DNA from: Nigrospora sphaerica
Taxonomy: Eukaryota; Ascomycota; Sordariomycetes; Amphisphaeriales; Apiosporaceae
NCBI GenBank assembly: GCA_018287875.1
Contig: JAGVVL010000002.1
Span: 4,526,001 to 4,590,000 of the forward strand
DNA: 64,000 nt
Direction: 5' to 3'
Positions 34,984-47,114 of the stretch are shown here, one piece after another. Both the position numbers and the translations under genes were made by a program. A model generated the notes under the pieces. The model was not told where the DNA came from, did not search any database, and worked only from the letters and a program-made list of their open reading frames with translations. Position 1 is the first letter of the stretch. The number at the start of each line of letters is the position of its first letter.

Positions 34984-37900
34984 TTACTCGCCCTTAAGCT
35001 TATCCTGCGTCACCGTGAAGGCCATGTCGAGGAGCTCCTCCTCCTCCTTCTTGTGCACAGCCTTCTGGCCGGTAGCCACCGATGCCGAAGGGTTGCGGCC
35101 AGCGTACATAACGTGCTTGCGGTTGTGGTGCTCCGTGTTGTTGAGCAGCGTCTCGATGCGCGGCTGGACAAAGCTCCAGGCACCCGCGTTCAGGGGCTCC
35201 TCCTGGCACCACACAATCGTCTTGGCGTTGGGGTACATGTCGAGGTTCTCCTTCAGCTGCTGCCACGGGAAAGGGTTCAGCTGCTCAATACGCGTGAAGG
35301 CCACGTTATCGATCTTGTTGTCGGTCCGGTACTTGGACAGTGCCGCCCAGACCTGGCCCGTGCACAGAACGACACGCTCGATCTCCTCGGGCGACTTGAT
35401 AGCACCAGTCTGGTGCTCGGGGTCGGGGATGATCCACTGGAACTGGGCATCGGGACCCGTGAAGTCCTCAATGTTGGAGCGAGCCAGCGGGTGGCGGAGA
35501 AGAGACTTGGAGAAGAAGATGACAAGAGCTGCGCGCCGGTCAGTATACACGCACGTACCGGGGCATAAATATTATTGGGGGGGGGGGGGGGTTTCTGGCT
35601 TACGCTTGCGGAACTGTCTGTGCATCTGGCGACGCAGTACGTGGAACAGATTGGCAGGGGTGGTCATGTAGGCGATCTGCATGTTGCAGTCCTGGTGCTG
35701 GCGGTGGAGCTTCTCCTCGGCAGGGAAGATGCGGGGATCCTCGTTGGACAGCTGGAGGTAGCGCTCCAGGCGACCCGACGAGTGCTCGGGTCCCTGTCCG
35801 TCATAACCGTGAGGCAGCGACATGATCAGGCCCGTTCGCTGCATCCACTTGACCTCACCCGAGGCGATGAACTGGTCGATAATGCACTGAGCATTGTTGG
35901 CGAAGTCACCAAACTGGGCCTCCCACATGACCAGCGCATTGGGCGACGACAGGGAGTAGCCATACTCGAAGCCGAGAGCGCCAAACTCGCTGAGCGACGA
36001 GTTGGAAATGACAAACTTGCCCTGGTCCTTGCTGACGTGCTGCAGGGGCGTGTAGGTGTCCTCGCTCTCCTGGTCGTGGAGAACGGCATGACGCTGCGAG
36101 AAGGTGCCACGCTCGACATCCTGGCCTGAGATGCGGACGTGGTGGCCCTCAGTCACCAGGGAGCCGATGGCGAGCGCCTCGGCCGTGGACCAGTCGATGT
36201 TCTTACCCTCGAGAACAGACTTGGTCCGGTTCTGGAGGATACGCTTCAGGTTGCGGTGCACGTGAAAGCCCTCGGGGGCCGAGCCTACCACCTCACCGAT
36301 GTGCTCCAGAGTCTTCTTGTCGACTGCCGTGGGCATGTGAGGCAACACCTCGGTGGCCAGCTCCTTGGGCGACTTGAAGCCGTTCCAGGCCGATGTGGTC
36401 CATTCTTTAGACGTGGGCTGGTAGTCCTTCGACTTGGAAAAGCTCTCTTCCAGCATTCCCCAGACCCATTGCTTGTGCTCATCAATATCCTCCTTGGTGA
36501 AGGTGCCCTCCTTGAGCAGCTTGTCCACGTATATGTCGATCTGGGGGTTCTTCTCGCCGATGCGCTTGTACATCAGTGGCTGGGTGAACGAAGGCTGATC
36601 CGTCTCGTTGTGACCGTGCTTTCGGTAGCAGACCAGGTCGATGACGACGTCCGACTGGAACTCGGCACGCCAGTCGGCAGCCAACTGGCAGACAAAGTTG
36701 ACAGCCTCGACGTCGTCGGCGTTGACGTGGAAGACGGGGGCGTCGATGGCCTTGGCGATGTCGGTGCAGTAAGCTGTGGAGCGCGCAAAGCGGGGGTCGG
36801 TGGTGAAACCGATCTGGTTGTTGACGACGAGGTGGATGGTGCCGCCGGTCGAGAAGGCGGGCAGCGAGTGGAAGCCGAGACATTCGTAGACGATGCCCTG
36901 AGCGGCAAAGGCGGCGTCACCGTGAAGGAGAACGCTCATGGCGGTTCGGTGCGTCTTCTCGTCGTTGTTGTAGTGCTGGATGGCGCGCGTCTTGCCCAGC
37001 ACGACGGGGTCCTCGGCCTCGAGATGCGAGGGGTTGGCCACAAGCGACAGCTGCACGCGCTTGCCCGAGGGCGTGGGGCGCTCGAAGTTCATGCCCAAGT
37101 GGTACTTGACATCGCCGGATCCCTCGTCTTCGGCGGCCGCACTGCCGGCGAACTCGCTGAAGATGGACTCGTTGGGCTTGCGGACGACGTTGCTGAGCAC
37201 GTTGAGACGGCCACGATGAGGCATGCCGATGACGATATCCTTGACACCGTAGTCGACGCTGCGGTCGATGAGGGCCTTCATACCGGGAACCAGGGTCTCG
37301 CAGCCCTCGAGGCCGAAGCGCTTATCGTTGGGATACTTGGTGGCCAGGAAGGCCTCGAAGCTTGAGCTCCAAATCAGGCGGTCGAGGACACGGCGCTTCT
37401 CGTCAATCGAGTACTTGAAGGGCTGGGGCACCTCAATGCGCTCACGCAGCCAGTCACACTTGGCGCGGTCGGGGATGTGGATGAACTCGGCACCGTACGA
37501 GCCGCAGTAGATCTTCTCGCAAGCGGCGACGATCTCGCGCAGCGTCATCTTCTCGCGACCGTCCCGCTTGAAGCGGGGCAGGATGCCGGGGCCGAGGGAG
37601 AACTCAGTGTCGAGGTCCTTCTCGGTGAACTGGTAGTGGCTGAGGTCCAACTCTTTGGGCTTGAGGTTGGTGAAGCCCTTGGACTCGTTGCGGATGCCAA
37701 GCGGGTCGATGTTGGCCTTGTGGTGGCCGCGGGCCTGGTAGGCGCGCACGAGCAGCTGCACCTTAAGATGGTTGGTGACATCGGAGCCGGAGCCGGTGCC
37801 AATGGTGCCGGCGACGCCTCCGGTGGCACCGGCGGCGCCGGGGACCAGATTTGGCGGCGGGGTGAAGGCCTGGGAGATGGGCATGTCGCCGCTCTCCATG

Positions 37901-38190
37901 TTCTTGAAGTAGACCTGCCATGACACGTGAACGCTCTGGGGGTCTTCCTTCCACTGCATGTACATCTCATCGATGTAGTTGGCGGTGCTGCCCGAGAGGA
38001 AGTTGTCGTTGGGGTCGGGGGAGGACGAGGTCGAGGCCGAGGCGTAGCGTCGCTGGGCCGACGACAAGGCGAGGGGCCGGCGGGCCGAGGCCAGGGAAGA
38101 GCATCGCGAGCTTCGGAGGGCCGAGGCCGACGACTGGCAGCCAGCTCGGAGGAGCTTGCTGCCCGTCTGGCGGAGCGAGCTGCTAAGCAT
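34984..38190 (-). CDS. KGD1: 2-oxoglutarate dehydrogenase E1 component, mitochondrial
   Basis: Thiamine-diphosphate-dependent decarboxylase of the TCA-cycle 2-oxoglutarate dehydrogenase complex in the mitochondrial matrix. Exons are 38190-35604 and 35528-34984; the join gives [19 protein letters not shown], 1043 residues, normal length. The N-terminus is rich in Arg, Ser and Ala (a mitochondrial targeting sequence), followed by [17 protein letters not shown], the E1 N-terminal motif. The ThDP region reads [14 protein letters not shown] and later [13 protein letters not shown]. The C-terminal domain ends with [20 protein letters not shown]. The only intron (75 bp) contains a 15-nt poly-C run 12 nt after the 5' splice site. 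The start is the ATG at 38190; a TTG 12 nt upstream is not expected to serve as the start. Confidence 0.97.
35577..35591 (-). repeat. 15-nt poly-C (sense) tract inside the KGD1 intron
   Basis: G run on the plus strand, hence C15 in the KGD1 transcript, starting 12 nt downstream of the GTAAGC donor. The rest of the intron is short and keeps a TACTGAC-like branch site. Confidence 0.9.
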
Positions 38191-38601
38191 GGCACCAGGC
38201 AACGCTCGGACAAGCTATAGTATCGGGTATAGAGGGGGGTTTGAGATGGGAATGTGTCGATTAAGGTTGAATATGAACCAACCACTCGCTCGATTCTGGG
38301 GTATCGACCGGACGACGGAATGGACGACAGGTAGACCCGGCGACGACTGTGCCTGACAGCAGCGAGGCGGACAGACGGACGGGTGCAGGATAAACCGAGT
38401 GCGTACTCCTCCGTACCAAAAAGCGCCAACCCTCCTTTCTCGCAAGTAAGAAAGAAAGGGAAGGTTTGTGACGGCAAGAAAAGGAGCGGCGGAGTAAGTC
38501 GGGAGGGGAGGAGGTTGTGTGGTGACGTTGCGTTGGAAGAGTCGGGGACGGGGGGGGAGGGAGAGGGAGAGGGCTAAAGAGATTGTTTCGAAGTAGTAGT
38601 A

Positions 38602-38634
<33 letters not shown>

Positions 38635-40716
38635 CCAGCGGCAGCGGCAAGCAGCAGCACCAGCAGCGTCGGCGGCGGCGGCGTCTGTAGCAGGAGTCAC
38701 GGCCGTCGCCGAAAAAAAGTCGCGGCTAAGCAGCCGTTCAGCCCAGCTGTTACTGGGCTTTCAGCATAGCGGCACCCGCAGCTGGGGTGGGGGGAGGTAC
38801 TTAGGTAAGTATTTGCTGTTCATGGGTGTGCCCGGATGGGATCGGGCTGTTACAGGACGTGGGCCCGCGGCCATCGTGAGGGCCCGCATATGTAACTAAA
38901 CGGTGATGAACTGTACTTATCAATGTATCAGTACTACTTCGTACCATAGCCTCTGGACGCCATCCATGCCGTCACACGCACGCCCAGCACGGCGGGCATC
39001 ACGGGGGCGCACCCCTGGCGACGCTACCGGTCGGCATGGGCGAGCTTTTGCATCCTCGTGCCCCCTTTACGGGTTGGGGAAGGGGGTGGAGGGGATATCA
39101 AGGCCGGGCTGCCTCCAACCGTCCCGGTGCGCGCGCACACCTTCGTTCTTCCATTCACCCGGCGAAGCGAACAGGACGCGACAGAAAGCGCGCACATCTG
39201 GATTTGCCAACGTTGCGTGGCGAGCATTACCGAGACACCACTCGAGGCACGCCATGCAGAGAAGGAAACCATCCAAGGATATGCGCGTCCCGCAGGAATG
39301 CAACTAGTGCAGGTGACGGGCGTCCACATCAACCAGGCCTCGTGGAGCGAGCGAGGTTGGAACCCGAGCAGCTCGGCCTGGAAGGGGGCGAAAAGCAGGA
39401 AGAGCGGGGAACTCTACCGTGGCAGACCCATTGGAGCTCCTCTGATTTGTAGACGACAACCTATGAATGGGCAGCCCCGGACTGCACTGGGCTGGGCGAG
39501 CAGCCGAGACTTTTACATCGGCATCCGCTGTCCTCGCTCTCAGGCCGGAAAGCCGAGTCTGAACGAGACAGGCATAATTCGGCAACTTTGAGCAGGGAAA
39601 TTCGAATGCGTATGCGATGCGCCATAATTCAAGTACCTAAGTATGCAAGGTAGATAGACATACGCAGGCTACAGACACTGTAGTCACGCAGCATAACCAT
39701 GCCAGCATCCGGTTCCCCTTTCGAGCGGGCTGTCTGGCTCCTTGCTGGGTAAAAGTTGAGCGACTTTCAGTGAGTGGGTCCGACATAAACCGGATCCGCC
39801 CGTGGATCCTACACAGTAACAGTACATCGCAGATGGAGGGATATTCAGACGTCAATGTTTGATCGGGCGACAATCATTATTCTTGTGAGACGAGCAGTCC
39901 GAGATGCTTTCCTACTACTTGCTGTACTACTACCCAAGAGTTCGGCGAGGCTCTATGCGAGCCTGCGCCCTCGGGGGTAAAGGAGACGATTGCCCCACCA
40001 ATGTTTCCAAGCCCAGCAGCTACGACGAGACACGCGGCGGTTGTGCTGACCTGGGGCGAATCGAGGATGGTGAAACAGTTCAACCTAAAAATACGGCTCA
40101 CATCCAGTACGTCTCTTTCGTCCAAGGGTGCATGCGTAACGTACAACTACTTTGGTACGGAGTAGTTGGTCCCGTATCGACATGTGGTGTGGAAGGTAGC
40201 ATGGTTGTAAGCGGCACCGCCACTACCACGATCCGACCATTTGTGGCTGCCTAGGTTGAGCGCCCGAGCGCAAAGCCACAACTACAAGCCAAGCAGCAAC
40301 TACGTATTCTGAGACCCAAGCCTGCCTACGACCATAGGCATCCATCCTATATCCGTCGACCGCCAATCCCAGGTATCCACGTGAGAGAGCCCATATTCCC
40401 TACTTTTAGGTTAGATACCGCCCATCGGATCTCATCAAGCAAGCCTTGGGGCCCAAGACGCGCGCATTTCCTCCTTCCCCAGTCTCGGTCTCGGGGAACC
40501 CGGCCTGCCGTCAACCTGCTCTTCCCCGTCCGTCCCAGGTTACGGCCATCGGAGAAAGACGCGGCCGGGTGACGTGCGCCGGCTACTGGCCCGCTGACTG
40601 GATCCACGTTGCCAGGCGCCCATCTTGCTATCTATCCGCCTTGCCGGCCGGGCTGCAACCTCGCGACGGGCAAGACGGGTGCTGACGGGCTCCTCCTGTA
40701 GAACGCTCCGTGCACC
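38191..40716. other. Divergent promoter spacer between KGD1 and TFB1
   Basis: About 2.5 kb. Near KGD1 are CT-rich sequence (about 38500-38580) and a CAG/CTG triplet repeat (38606-38632). A GTAGGTA-type motif lies at 38793-38810. Several overlapping open frames at 38900-39600 have no family resemblance. No supported gene. Confidence 0.55.
38606..38632 (+). repeat. CAG trinucleotide repeat, nine units
   Basis: Nine uninterrupted CAG units, followed by imperfect CAC/CAG/CGG triplets to about 38690. It lies 416-442 bp upstream of the KGD1 ATG and reads as CTG in that gene's sense strand. Confidence 0.9.
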
Positions 40717-42731
40717 ATGGCGAGCCCACGGGGCACCGCGGTTTATAAGAAAAAAGAGGGCATCTTGACCGTGACCGACGACCAGAAATTCATAACATGG
40801 ACACCCCAGGCCGCCCCCGGTGGTCCTCCGGCCGTCACCTTGGCCGTCGCCAACATCACGAGTAGGCCCTCCCGCCTGCTGGCCCCTCACCAGCCCCTAG
40901 CCGGCCGGTATGCTGACGTACGTGCTTGTGCCCAGATCTTCAGCAGACGCCTGACAGCGCCCCCAAGGTGATGCTCAAGATCTTCGAGAAGGCGGCCGAA
41001 GGCGCCGACCCCGTCTCGTACTTGTTCCATTTCAACTCCCCGGGCGACCCTCGAGGTGAGGCCAATGCTGTCAAGGCGCTGCTCTCCCGCCTCATCGCCG
41101 ACAGCAAGGCCAATGACCCTTCGGTCCCTCGACCGGCCGGTGCCGGCGCCGCGGGCGGCTCTGGTGCCATGGCTTTTGCCAACGCCGCCAACGCCAAGCC
41201 CTTGTCGGCTCGCTTGTTTGACGACAACCAGCTCAAGAACGACATTGTGCTCCAGCAGTCCCTGATGAAGGCCAACAAGGCCCTCGGCCAGATGTACATG
41301 GAGGGCCGTCTGACGAAGCCCGAGTCCATGTCGGATGCCACCTTCAATACCCAGTTTTGGTCCGCCCGCCTCAATCTGCTCCGCGCCCACGCCATTGATA
41401 CGGGCCAGAAAAGGGGCGCCTACAATGTCTTGGCCCAGGTGAAGCCGACTATGGAGCCCAACACAGACCCGAACCAGCCGAGTCGCATGAAATTGAACAT
41501 TACCGTCGAGCAGGTACAGATGATTTTCAGCCAGCATCCCTTGGTGAAGCGCATCTACAATGAAAACGTGCCGCCGCTCAAGGAGGGCGAGTTCTGGGAG
41601 CGTTTCTTCCTCAGTAAGCTCTCCAAGCAGCTCCGGGGAGAGCGCGTCAGCGGCAACGAGAACCCCGATAGGGTTTTCGACAAGTACGATGAATACGAGG
41701 ACATCACGGCCTTCTCGAACAGGATCCTCACTTCGCAAGTACCCCACATCATCGACGTGGAAGGCAACGAGCAGAACCAGGGAGGGTCCAAGGGCGGGAA
41801 CCGGAAAGACGTAGAAATGCGTCAGCGTGGCCGTAAAGAGGTGCCCATCATCCAGACGCTCAACAGCATCAGTGGTAAAATGCTGGGCAACGTGGCACCG
41901 GCCGACAGCGAGCTTGCGGACCCGGCTGGGTCGGGGGATATGTATGGCCAGCTCGCTTTGCGCGACCTGCGAGGAGACGCCGAGGAGTCACGCATCATTC
42001 TTAACATCAAAGAGCAGAGCCGCTTCTTCTCCAACCAGAACGACGACGCCCCCGGCGCGGCCGAAATCTTCGCCCAGCAAGACACGGCCGAGGTGGTACG
42101 GGACGTGCGGGCCGACGTGGCCGTGCTGCGGAGCGACGGGTCCAGTGGCGTCGATCTGCACGCTTCCCTCGGGGTAGACGACGAAAGCGACAGTGACGAT
42201 GGCGGCACAAGAGAGGCGCATGTGGGATCCCGAGCGGCGCGGAAAGCGGCGCAAAAACACATCATGGACAACATGCTGCAGCGACGGGCGCAGCTGTACG
42301 GCCATGCTCTGGACGAGACAAACCCAATGGGCTTGCCGGCCGAGGTGGCGGTAAAGTGCAACCTGACTCACGCGACAACGATGGAGTTTCTCCACCAGTT
42401 CTGGACAGCCTTCCTTTCGGGTGACGCCGATAGGGCGGCCGAGGTTGGGTACTTGGTGGAATCGCTCAAGAGGTCCAAGGAGCGCATCAAGGCGGTGGCG
42501 CTCGAAGCTGAGAAGGAGCGGGAGGGCGAGCTTGAGCGGAGAAAGAAGGAGATCCGCGATATCTACGAGCGCACCGGCAAGAAGCGCAAGCTGAACGCCA
42601 ACACGATCCGTGGCGGCGAGACGGCCGTGGTGAAGCTCATGGAGCCCGTGGTCCGTTCGCTGGACAAGGCAATCATTGCGTACCAAAAGGCTCTGGCTGC
42701 CGAGGGCATCCAGGCCAGCACTGAGGCGTAG
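40717..42731 (+). CDS. TFB1: TFIIH core subunit Tfb1 (p62)
   Basis: Structural subunit of TFIIH that links the complex to activators, TFIIE and NER factors. Exons are 40717-40861 and 40936-42731 (74-bp intron with a GTAGGC donor), 646 residues. The N-terminal PH-like domain spans about 1-115 (KKKEGILTVTDDQKFITWTP). The join gives NITNLQQTPDSAPKVMLKIFEK. Two BSD-type segments follow, with FWSARLNLLRAHA and then FWERFFLSKLSKQLRG. The C-terminal half contains an acidic patch and a Lys/Glu-rich helix. The ATG is in the strong context CACCATGG. Another TFIIH core gene, RAD3, is at 6.5-9.1 kb. Confidence 0.93.
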
Positions 42732-43397
42732 AGCAAGTACGGAGGGCTGGGTGCGCATTGAAGGCCCCGGGCGGTAAAGCGCGATAGAAGAGAGGGAGTC
42801 ATTAGAGGGACGATAGACGCCTGTATAGGGGCAGTAATGGGCATGCGCGCGCCATGACAGCGCTTGCGATGCATCATGTCCCTGAAGCCTGCCTGGACGG
42901 TGCCGGGCCAACTTGCGGCAAGCTCGATGGGCCACGGCGTAGAGCCGGCAGTCACAATTTTGTACACGAACAACGACCAGCAGCTGGAAGTGCGAGGGCG
43001 AGAGCGAGCGGGGGCGAGCGACTAAAGAGCAACTTGCGTAGGAAGTGGCACAGGCACTTGGCCATGTACATTATTACGGATGGAGGTCGAGCGAGCAGGC
43101 GCAAACAACCAGCGCCTTCCGCATGCACAGAAGGGGGAAGACGTCATCGGGGAATCATCACGAGCGCATGGCTCGTCGCCCAGCTCCCATGTGGCCGAAG
43201 TGATCAAGGGAGATCCCTTTTCATTTTTCTTTTCTTTTCTTTCGTGAATAGTCCTCGCACTGTACCATCACGACCAACGGAGAAGCAGGTGTCGATCCCG
43301 CCGGATGCCCCTGAGCCTCGCCAGTGCTACCCCTCCCCCCTTTCCTCGCCACGACCACACCCGAACCCCCCTGCTGCCGTGGGTATCGCCAGACGTC
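42732..43397. other. Spacer between TFB1 and the unrecognised gene
   Basis: 666 bp between two plus-strand genes. It includes the TFB1 3' region and a T-rich stretch (43217-43245) that suits a fungal leader or promoter. No supported gene. Confidence 0.5.
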
Positions 43398-44365
43398 ATG
43401 AGTACAGTCCGGATGCCCCTCGCCGTCCGCAGCACCAACCTGTCCGACGCCCAGCCGCGGTCCCGGCGTCCCAAGAGTCCAGCCGCGACCGTGCCGAGCG
43501 CCATCCCGGACGCCTTCCGGACACCCTCACCGCTCTCGGCCGAGCCAACGATAATTGCGGGACCGCCGTATCGGCCGCCGGCCTGGACTCAGCCGGCCCG
43601 CTGGTTCCACGCCGGCCTCCAGCGCGACTCGCCGCTGACGCGCCTCGAGACGGCCCCCTTCCTTTACGGCCACGGCACCGCGCGTAAGCCACATTCCGTC
43701 TTCCCGATCACCTCTGTTTTCAGCACGAACCCCCTTCCGGTTGCTACTCCCATCGCGCTTGGTCTGTGACGTTCGGATGGGAGGGATGCTGCGTAGCATG
43801 CTTCACGAACACGTGGGTCGGGCCAGGGCTGACTTGGATGCCGGCAGTCGACCCCATCACGGAGCAGCGCAGCCTGGCGACGCTGCGAACGACGCCAAGC
43901 TCCTCGACGCTCGCCGCGTCGGACCTCTCCTCACTCGTGCTCGGCGGCCGGCGGCGGCGGCCGTCGCCCGCCCAGCCGCCCCGCCTCCGCCGCCGGCGCT
44001 CTTTTGGCGCCCACGACGTCACCGCGCGGGAGCCGACGCTGACGACGGCGCCGGCCGAGGGAGAGGAAGAGACGGCGCACCCGGGCTCGAGTCCCGGCGC
44101 GCCCTCGACGGCGCCGCACCGACGCCGGCCCACAGCGCCAGGCCGCGCCGGCGGACCCGAGAAGCGTCACGACCCTCTTCACCGCCCCCGCCACCATGGC
44201 CCCCCGTCGCAGACACGACGTGTGTGCAAAATCTGCCTCCAACCGGTCGGGCAGGCGGGCCTCGGAGCCGGCGGGGCCAAGGACGAGGGCCGGCGGTGGC
44301 GCGCGTGCTCCCGGTGCGCGGTGCGGGACCTGGTTCTGCGGGCCCTGTGCTGCCACGTACGCTGA
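43398..44365 (+). CDS. Unrecognised protein with a Cys-rich C-terminal tail
   Basis: I do not recognise this gene. The proposed model has exons 43398-43683 and 43797-44365. The donor is GTAAGC, the acceptor GTAG, and the intron is 113 bp; the protein is 284 residues. The first exon is Pro/Ser/Ala-rich and ends in SPLTRLETAPFLYGHGTA. The join continues PCFTNTWVGPGLTWMPAVDPITEQRS, then TLRTTPSSSTLAASDLSS. A long Arg/Pro-rich disordered stretch follows. The last 45 residues contain two CxxC pairs (VCKICLQPV and ACSRCAVRDL) and a terminal LCCHV, which could bind zinc. Support comes from codon-level continuity only. The start ATG at 43398 is uncertain because the frame is open to 43305. It converges with GUT2. 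Confidence 0.55.
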
Positions 44366-44986
44366 GGCGGTCGGGGCTTCGCGGCAAGATGTCGGGCCCG
44401 CCGTCATCGCGGAGGGGGATAGAGGGGCACAAGGGGACGGGCCGGGCAGACACGGCTCCGTCGCCAGGGGAAGGACACAGGGAGGGATATCAGAGACAAC
44501 GAACAGTACGGGCACGGCACGCCTTCCACGACTATAAATGCCAACCGCTAGCCCGTAATAGCCCTTCGGTACAAGGTTAAGCCCGAGGGATACGGTGTGT
44601 GGGGAAGAGAATACCCAAGGGGGACGTAGTAGCATCGGCATTGGGAAGGCAAGACATAAATGTATCATGAACAATGCCACACGGGGATCCTGACACTCTC
44701 CCGCGTCCATTTGTCCCAAGACACCCACAAGCGACATGAGAACCGCCACCCAGTTCGGTGTTGGATTTTCCTTTTTTTTCCCCCAAAAGCAAATCTGGTA
44801 TAATCTGCAAGCATATAGGCGCATAATAGACGTACTCCTTGATGCTCCTCTTCCACGCACAAAATGCATCCAAACGACCGCCTAACCCAGGGATGACTCC
44901 CGTCATCGAATTCTAAACCCAAGCTTTCATTACCCCGAGAGCGCCTTGGATCTACCAAGCCCCCCGGCCCGGCCCGGCCCGCTTGC
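44366..44986. other. Spacer between convergent genes (unrecognised gene and GUT2)
   Basis: About 620 bp of 3' flanking sequence with a T-rich patch at 44766-44780. No supported gene. Confidence 0.5.
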
Positions 44987-47114
44987 TTACTCGACCGTCT
45001 TGTCGCGGCGCGAGTATAGCTGGTACTCGAGCGAGCTGCCCAGGTCTAGCTTGCCCTGCTCCACCTGCTTTCGCGTGACGGAGAGCATAGGCTCGGGTAG
45101 GCCCATGGACTGCAGGTAGGCGACAGCTGCGGGCGAAGTTAGTTGTCATTGACTCAAAACCGTCACGAGGCGGGCGGGACCAGACGACAATGGGGGGGGG
45201 GGGGGGGCACTTACTGTCGGTCCACTCGCGCTCCTTGCGCTTGCTGTCCCAGTTCAGCTCCTCCGACATCAGATCAATGACGCGGGGCAGGGACTCGAGG
45301 GCGGCTTGGGCGTTGAGGAAGGCCAGGCGCGTGCGGCGGGCGATGACATCCACGGCCGTCTGGGCATACTCGTGGTGCACGGCGTAGCGGACCTCGCCGT
45401 CAACAAAGGGGTACAGCGGGCTGATGCGCTCACCGCGGGCGGGGAAGCGCTTGTCCGTGGGCTGGCACATGGCCGCCACGGTCCAGGCCCGGTCGCCGTA
45501 GCTCTCGGTGAGGTGCTTGGCCACCTCGGTCTCGATGCCAAAGTGCTGGATCAGGTTGATGAACAACGTCTTGCTGAACCCGTGGGCGCCCACCAGGCGG
45601 ACATTGTGCGTCTGGCAGGTGCCGTCGAGAATGGCGCCGTCGTCAATGGCCGTGGTGCCGCTGACGCGCGGGGCGTCAGGGTACGACTTGGTGGGCAGCT
45701 TGAACACCTTGATAGCCTCGTCAACGCACTCCTCGGCCATCTGGCGGTATGTGGTCCACTTGCCACCGGCGCACGTGATCAGACCCGACTCGGAGACGTC
45801 GACGAGGTGGTTGCGCACCAGGGACTCCGTGTTGGACGCCTTGGGGTTCCGCACGAGCGGCCGGATGCCCGACCAGGCGGCCAGGACGTCGCCGCGGCGC
45901 ACCTTGATGTCGGGCGAAAGGTAGTGGCTGATCTCCTCGAGGATCCACTGGATCGACTTCTCGTCGGGCAGCGGGTTCTGCGAGATGGAAGTCGGCTCGT
46001 CTGTGGTGCCGGCGATGGTGTTGCCTTGCCACGGCAGGAAGAAGATGACGCGGCCGTCCGACGTGGCCGGGTCGAGGAGGCCCATGTCGCCCGGGCTGTA
46101 GTAGCCGGGCAGGATCACGTGCACGCCCGAGGCCGGGGCCACGATCTCGCGGCACTTGCCGTCGTCCATCTTGCGGATCGAGTCGGTGAAGGGGCCAGTG
46201 CAATTGATGATGCACTTGGCCTTGACCGTCACGTCGTCGGTGCTCTTGCCGTTCTTCTCGGGGACGCGGTCCTTGATGGTGGCGCCGCAGAGCTTGCCCT
46301 TGTCGTCCTTGAGGAGGCTCGTGACCTCGGCGTGGTTGACCACGTTGGCGCCGTAGACGGCGGCCGTCATGGCCAGCGAGACGTTCATGCGCGAGTCGTT
46401 ATGCGCACCGTCGTAGTAGACCAGCGAGCCGACCAGGTCAGTCCGCTTCAGCATGGGGAAGGCGTCGATGGTCTTGCTCTTGGTCATGAAGTACGAGCTC
46501 TCGATTCCCTCGCTACCGGCAAGGAAGTCGTAGAACTTGGTGCCGGCCCAGTAGTAGGGGGCCTTCCACCACTTGTCGAGGGGCAGCATAATGGGCAGCC
46601 AGCTGCTCAGATGCGGCGCCGTCTGCAGGAAGTACTTGCGCTCCTTGAGGGCCTCCTTGACCAGGCAGTACTGGTTATAGTCGAGGTTCCAGACGGCCTT
46701 CTCGAGGTAGCGCACACCGCCGTGCACCAGCTTGGTGCTCTTGCTGCTGGTGCCGCTGCTGAAGTCGTCGCGTTCCACCAGGGCCACCTTGAGGCCTCTG
46801 GTCACGGCGTCCAGGGCGACGCCGGTGCCCGTCGCACCGCCACCCACGACAAGAATGTCATACTCCTCGCCGGGCCGTGTGCTCTTTTTCAGGTCCTCAA
46901 TCTGCTCTTCCCTCGTCTTGACCCGGGGGAAGCGGGGCAGAACGAAGTTGCCATCGGCGCCGTAGGTGGGCGGGGGGACGGCAGCGCCTTCGGAGCCCGG
47001 GATATTCCTGGGCCTGTAGGAGTAGTAGAGAAGGGCGCCACCACCTACGGTGACGGCGGCGGTGGGCAGCGCAAGGCGGCGGACAATGCCCGAGGCTCGT
47101 TGAAACCTTGACAT
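44987..47114 (-). CDS. GUT2: FAD-dependent glycerol-3-phosphate dehydrogenase, mitochondrial
   Basis: Oxidises glycerol 3-phosphate to dihydroxyacetone phosphate at the outer face of the inner mitochondrial membrane and passes electrons to ubiquinone; used in glycerol catabolism and the G3P shuttle. Exons are 47114-45215 and 45126-44987 (88-bp intron), 679 residues. The join gives EWTDTVAYLQSMGLPEPMLSVTRKQ. A basic N-terminus and a hydrophobic segment (about 15-33) serve as presequence and membrane anchor. The FAD fold has GGGATGTG at 91-98, followed by SGTSSKSTKLVHGGVRYLE. The C-terminal domain starts near residue 470. The intron carries a 16-nt poly-C run just inside the donor. Reading through the donor would end in a false C-terminus. 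Confidence 0.96.
45192..45207 (-). repeat. 16-nt poly-C (sense) tract inside the GUT2 intron
   Basis: G run on the plus strand, hence C16 in the GUT2 transcript, beginning 7 nt after the first base of the GTAAGT donor. The intron later contains a canonical ACTAAC branch-site sequence. Confidence 0.9.

Noticed and set aside
36139..37365. 408-residue open frame antisense to KGD1
   Set aside because: Shadow of the KGD1 exon; Leu/Val/Asp/Gly-rich composition is typical of antisense of a GC-rich gene.
38191..38202. Four-residue extension of KGD1
   Set aside because: Starts with TTG; the ATG at 38190 gives a normal mitochondrial presequence.
45306..47111. 601-residue open frame antisense to GUT2
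   Set aside because: It lies exactly opposite the GUT2 coding exon, lacks family resemblance, and is explained by GC-rich third positions that remove stop codons on the other strand.
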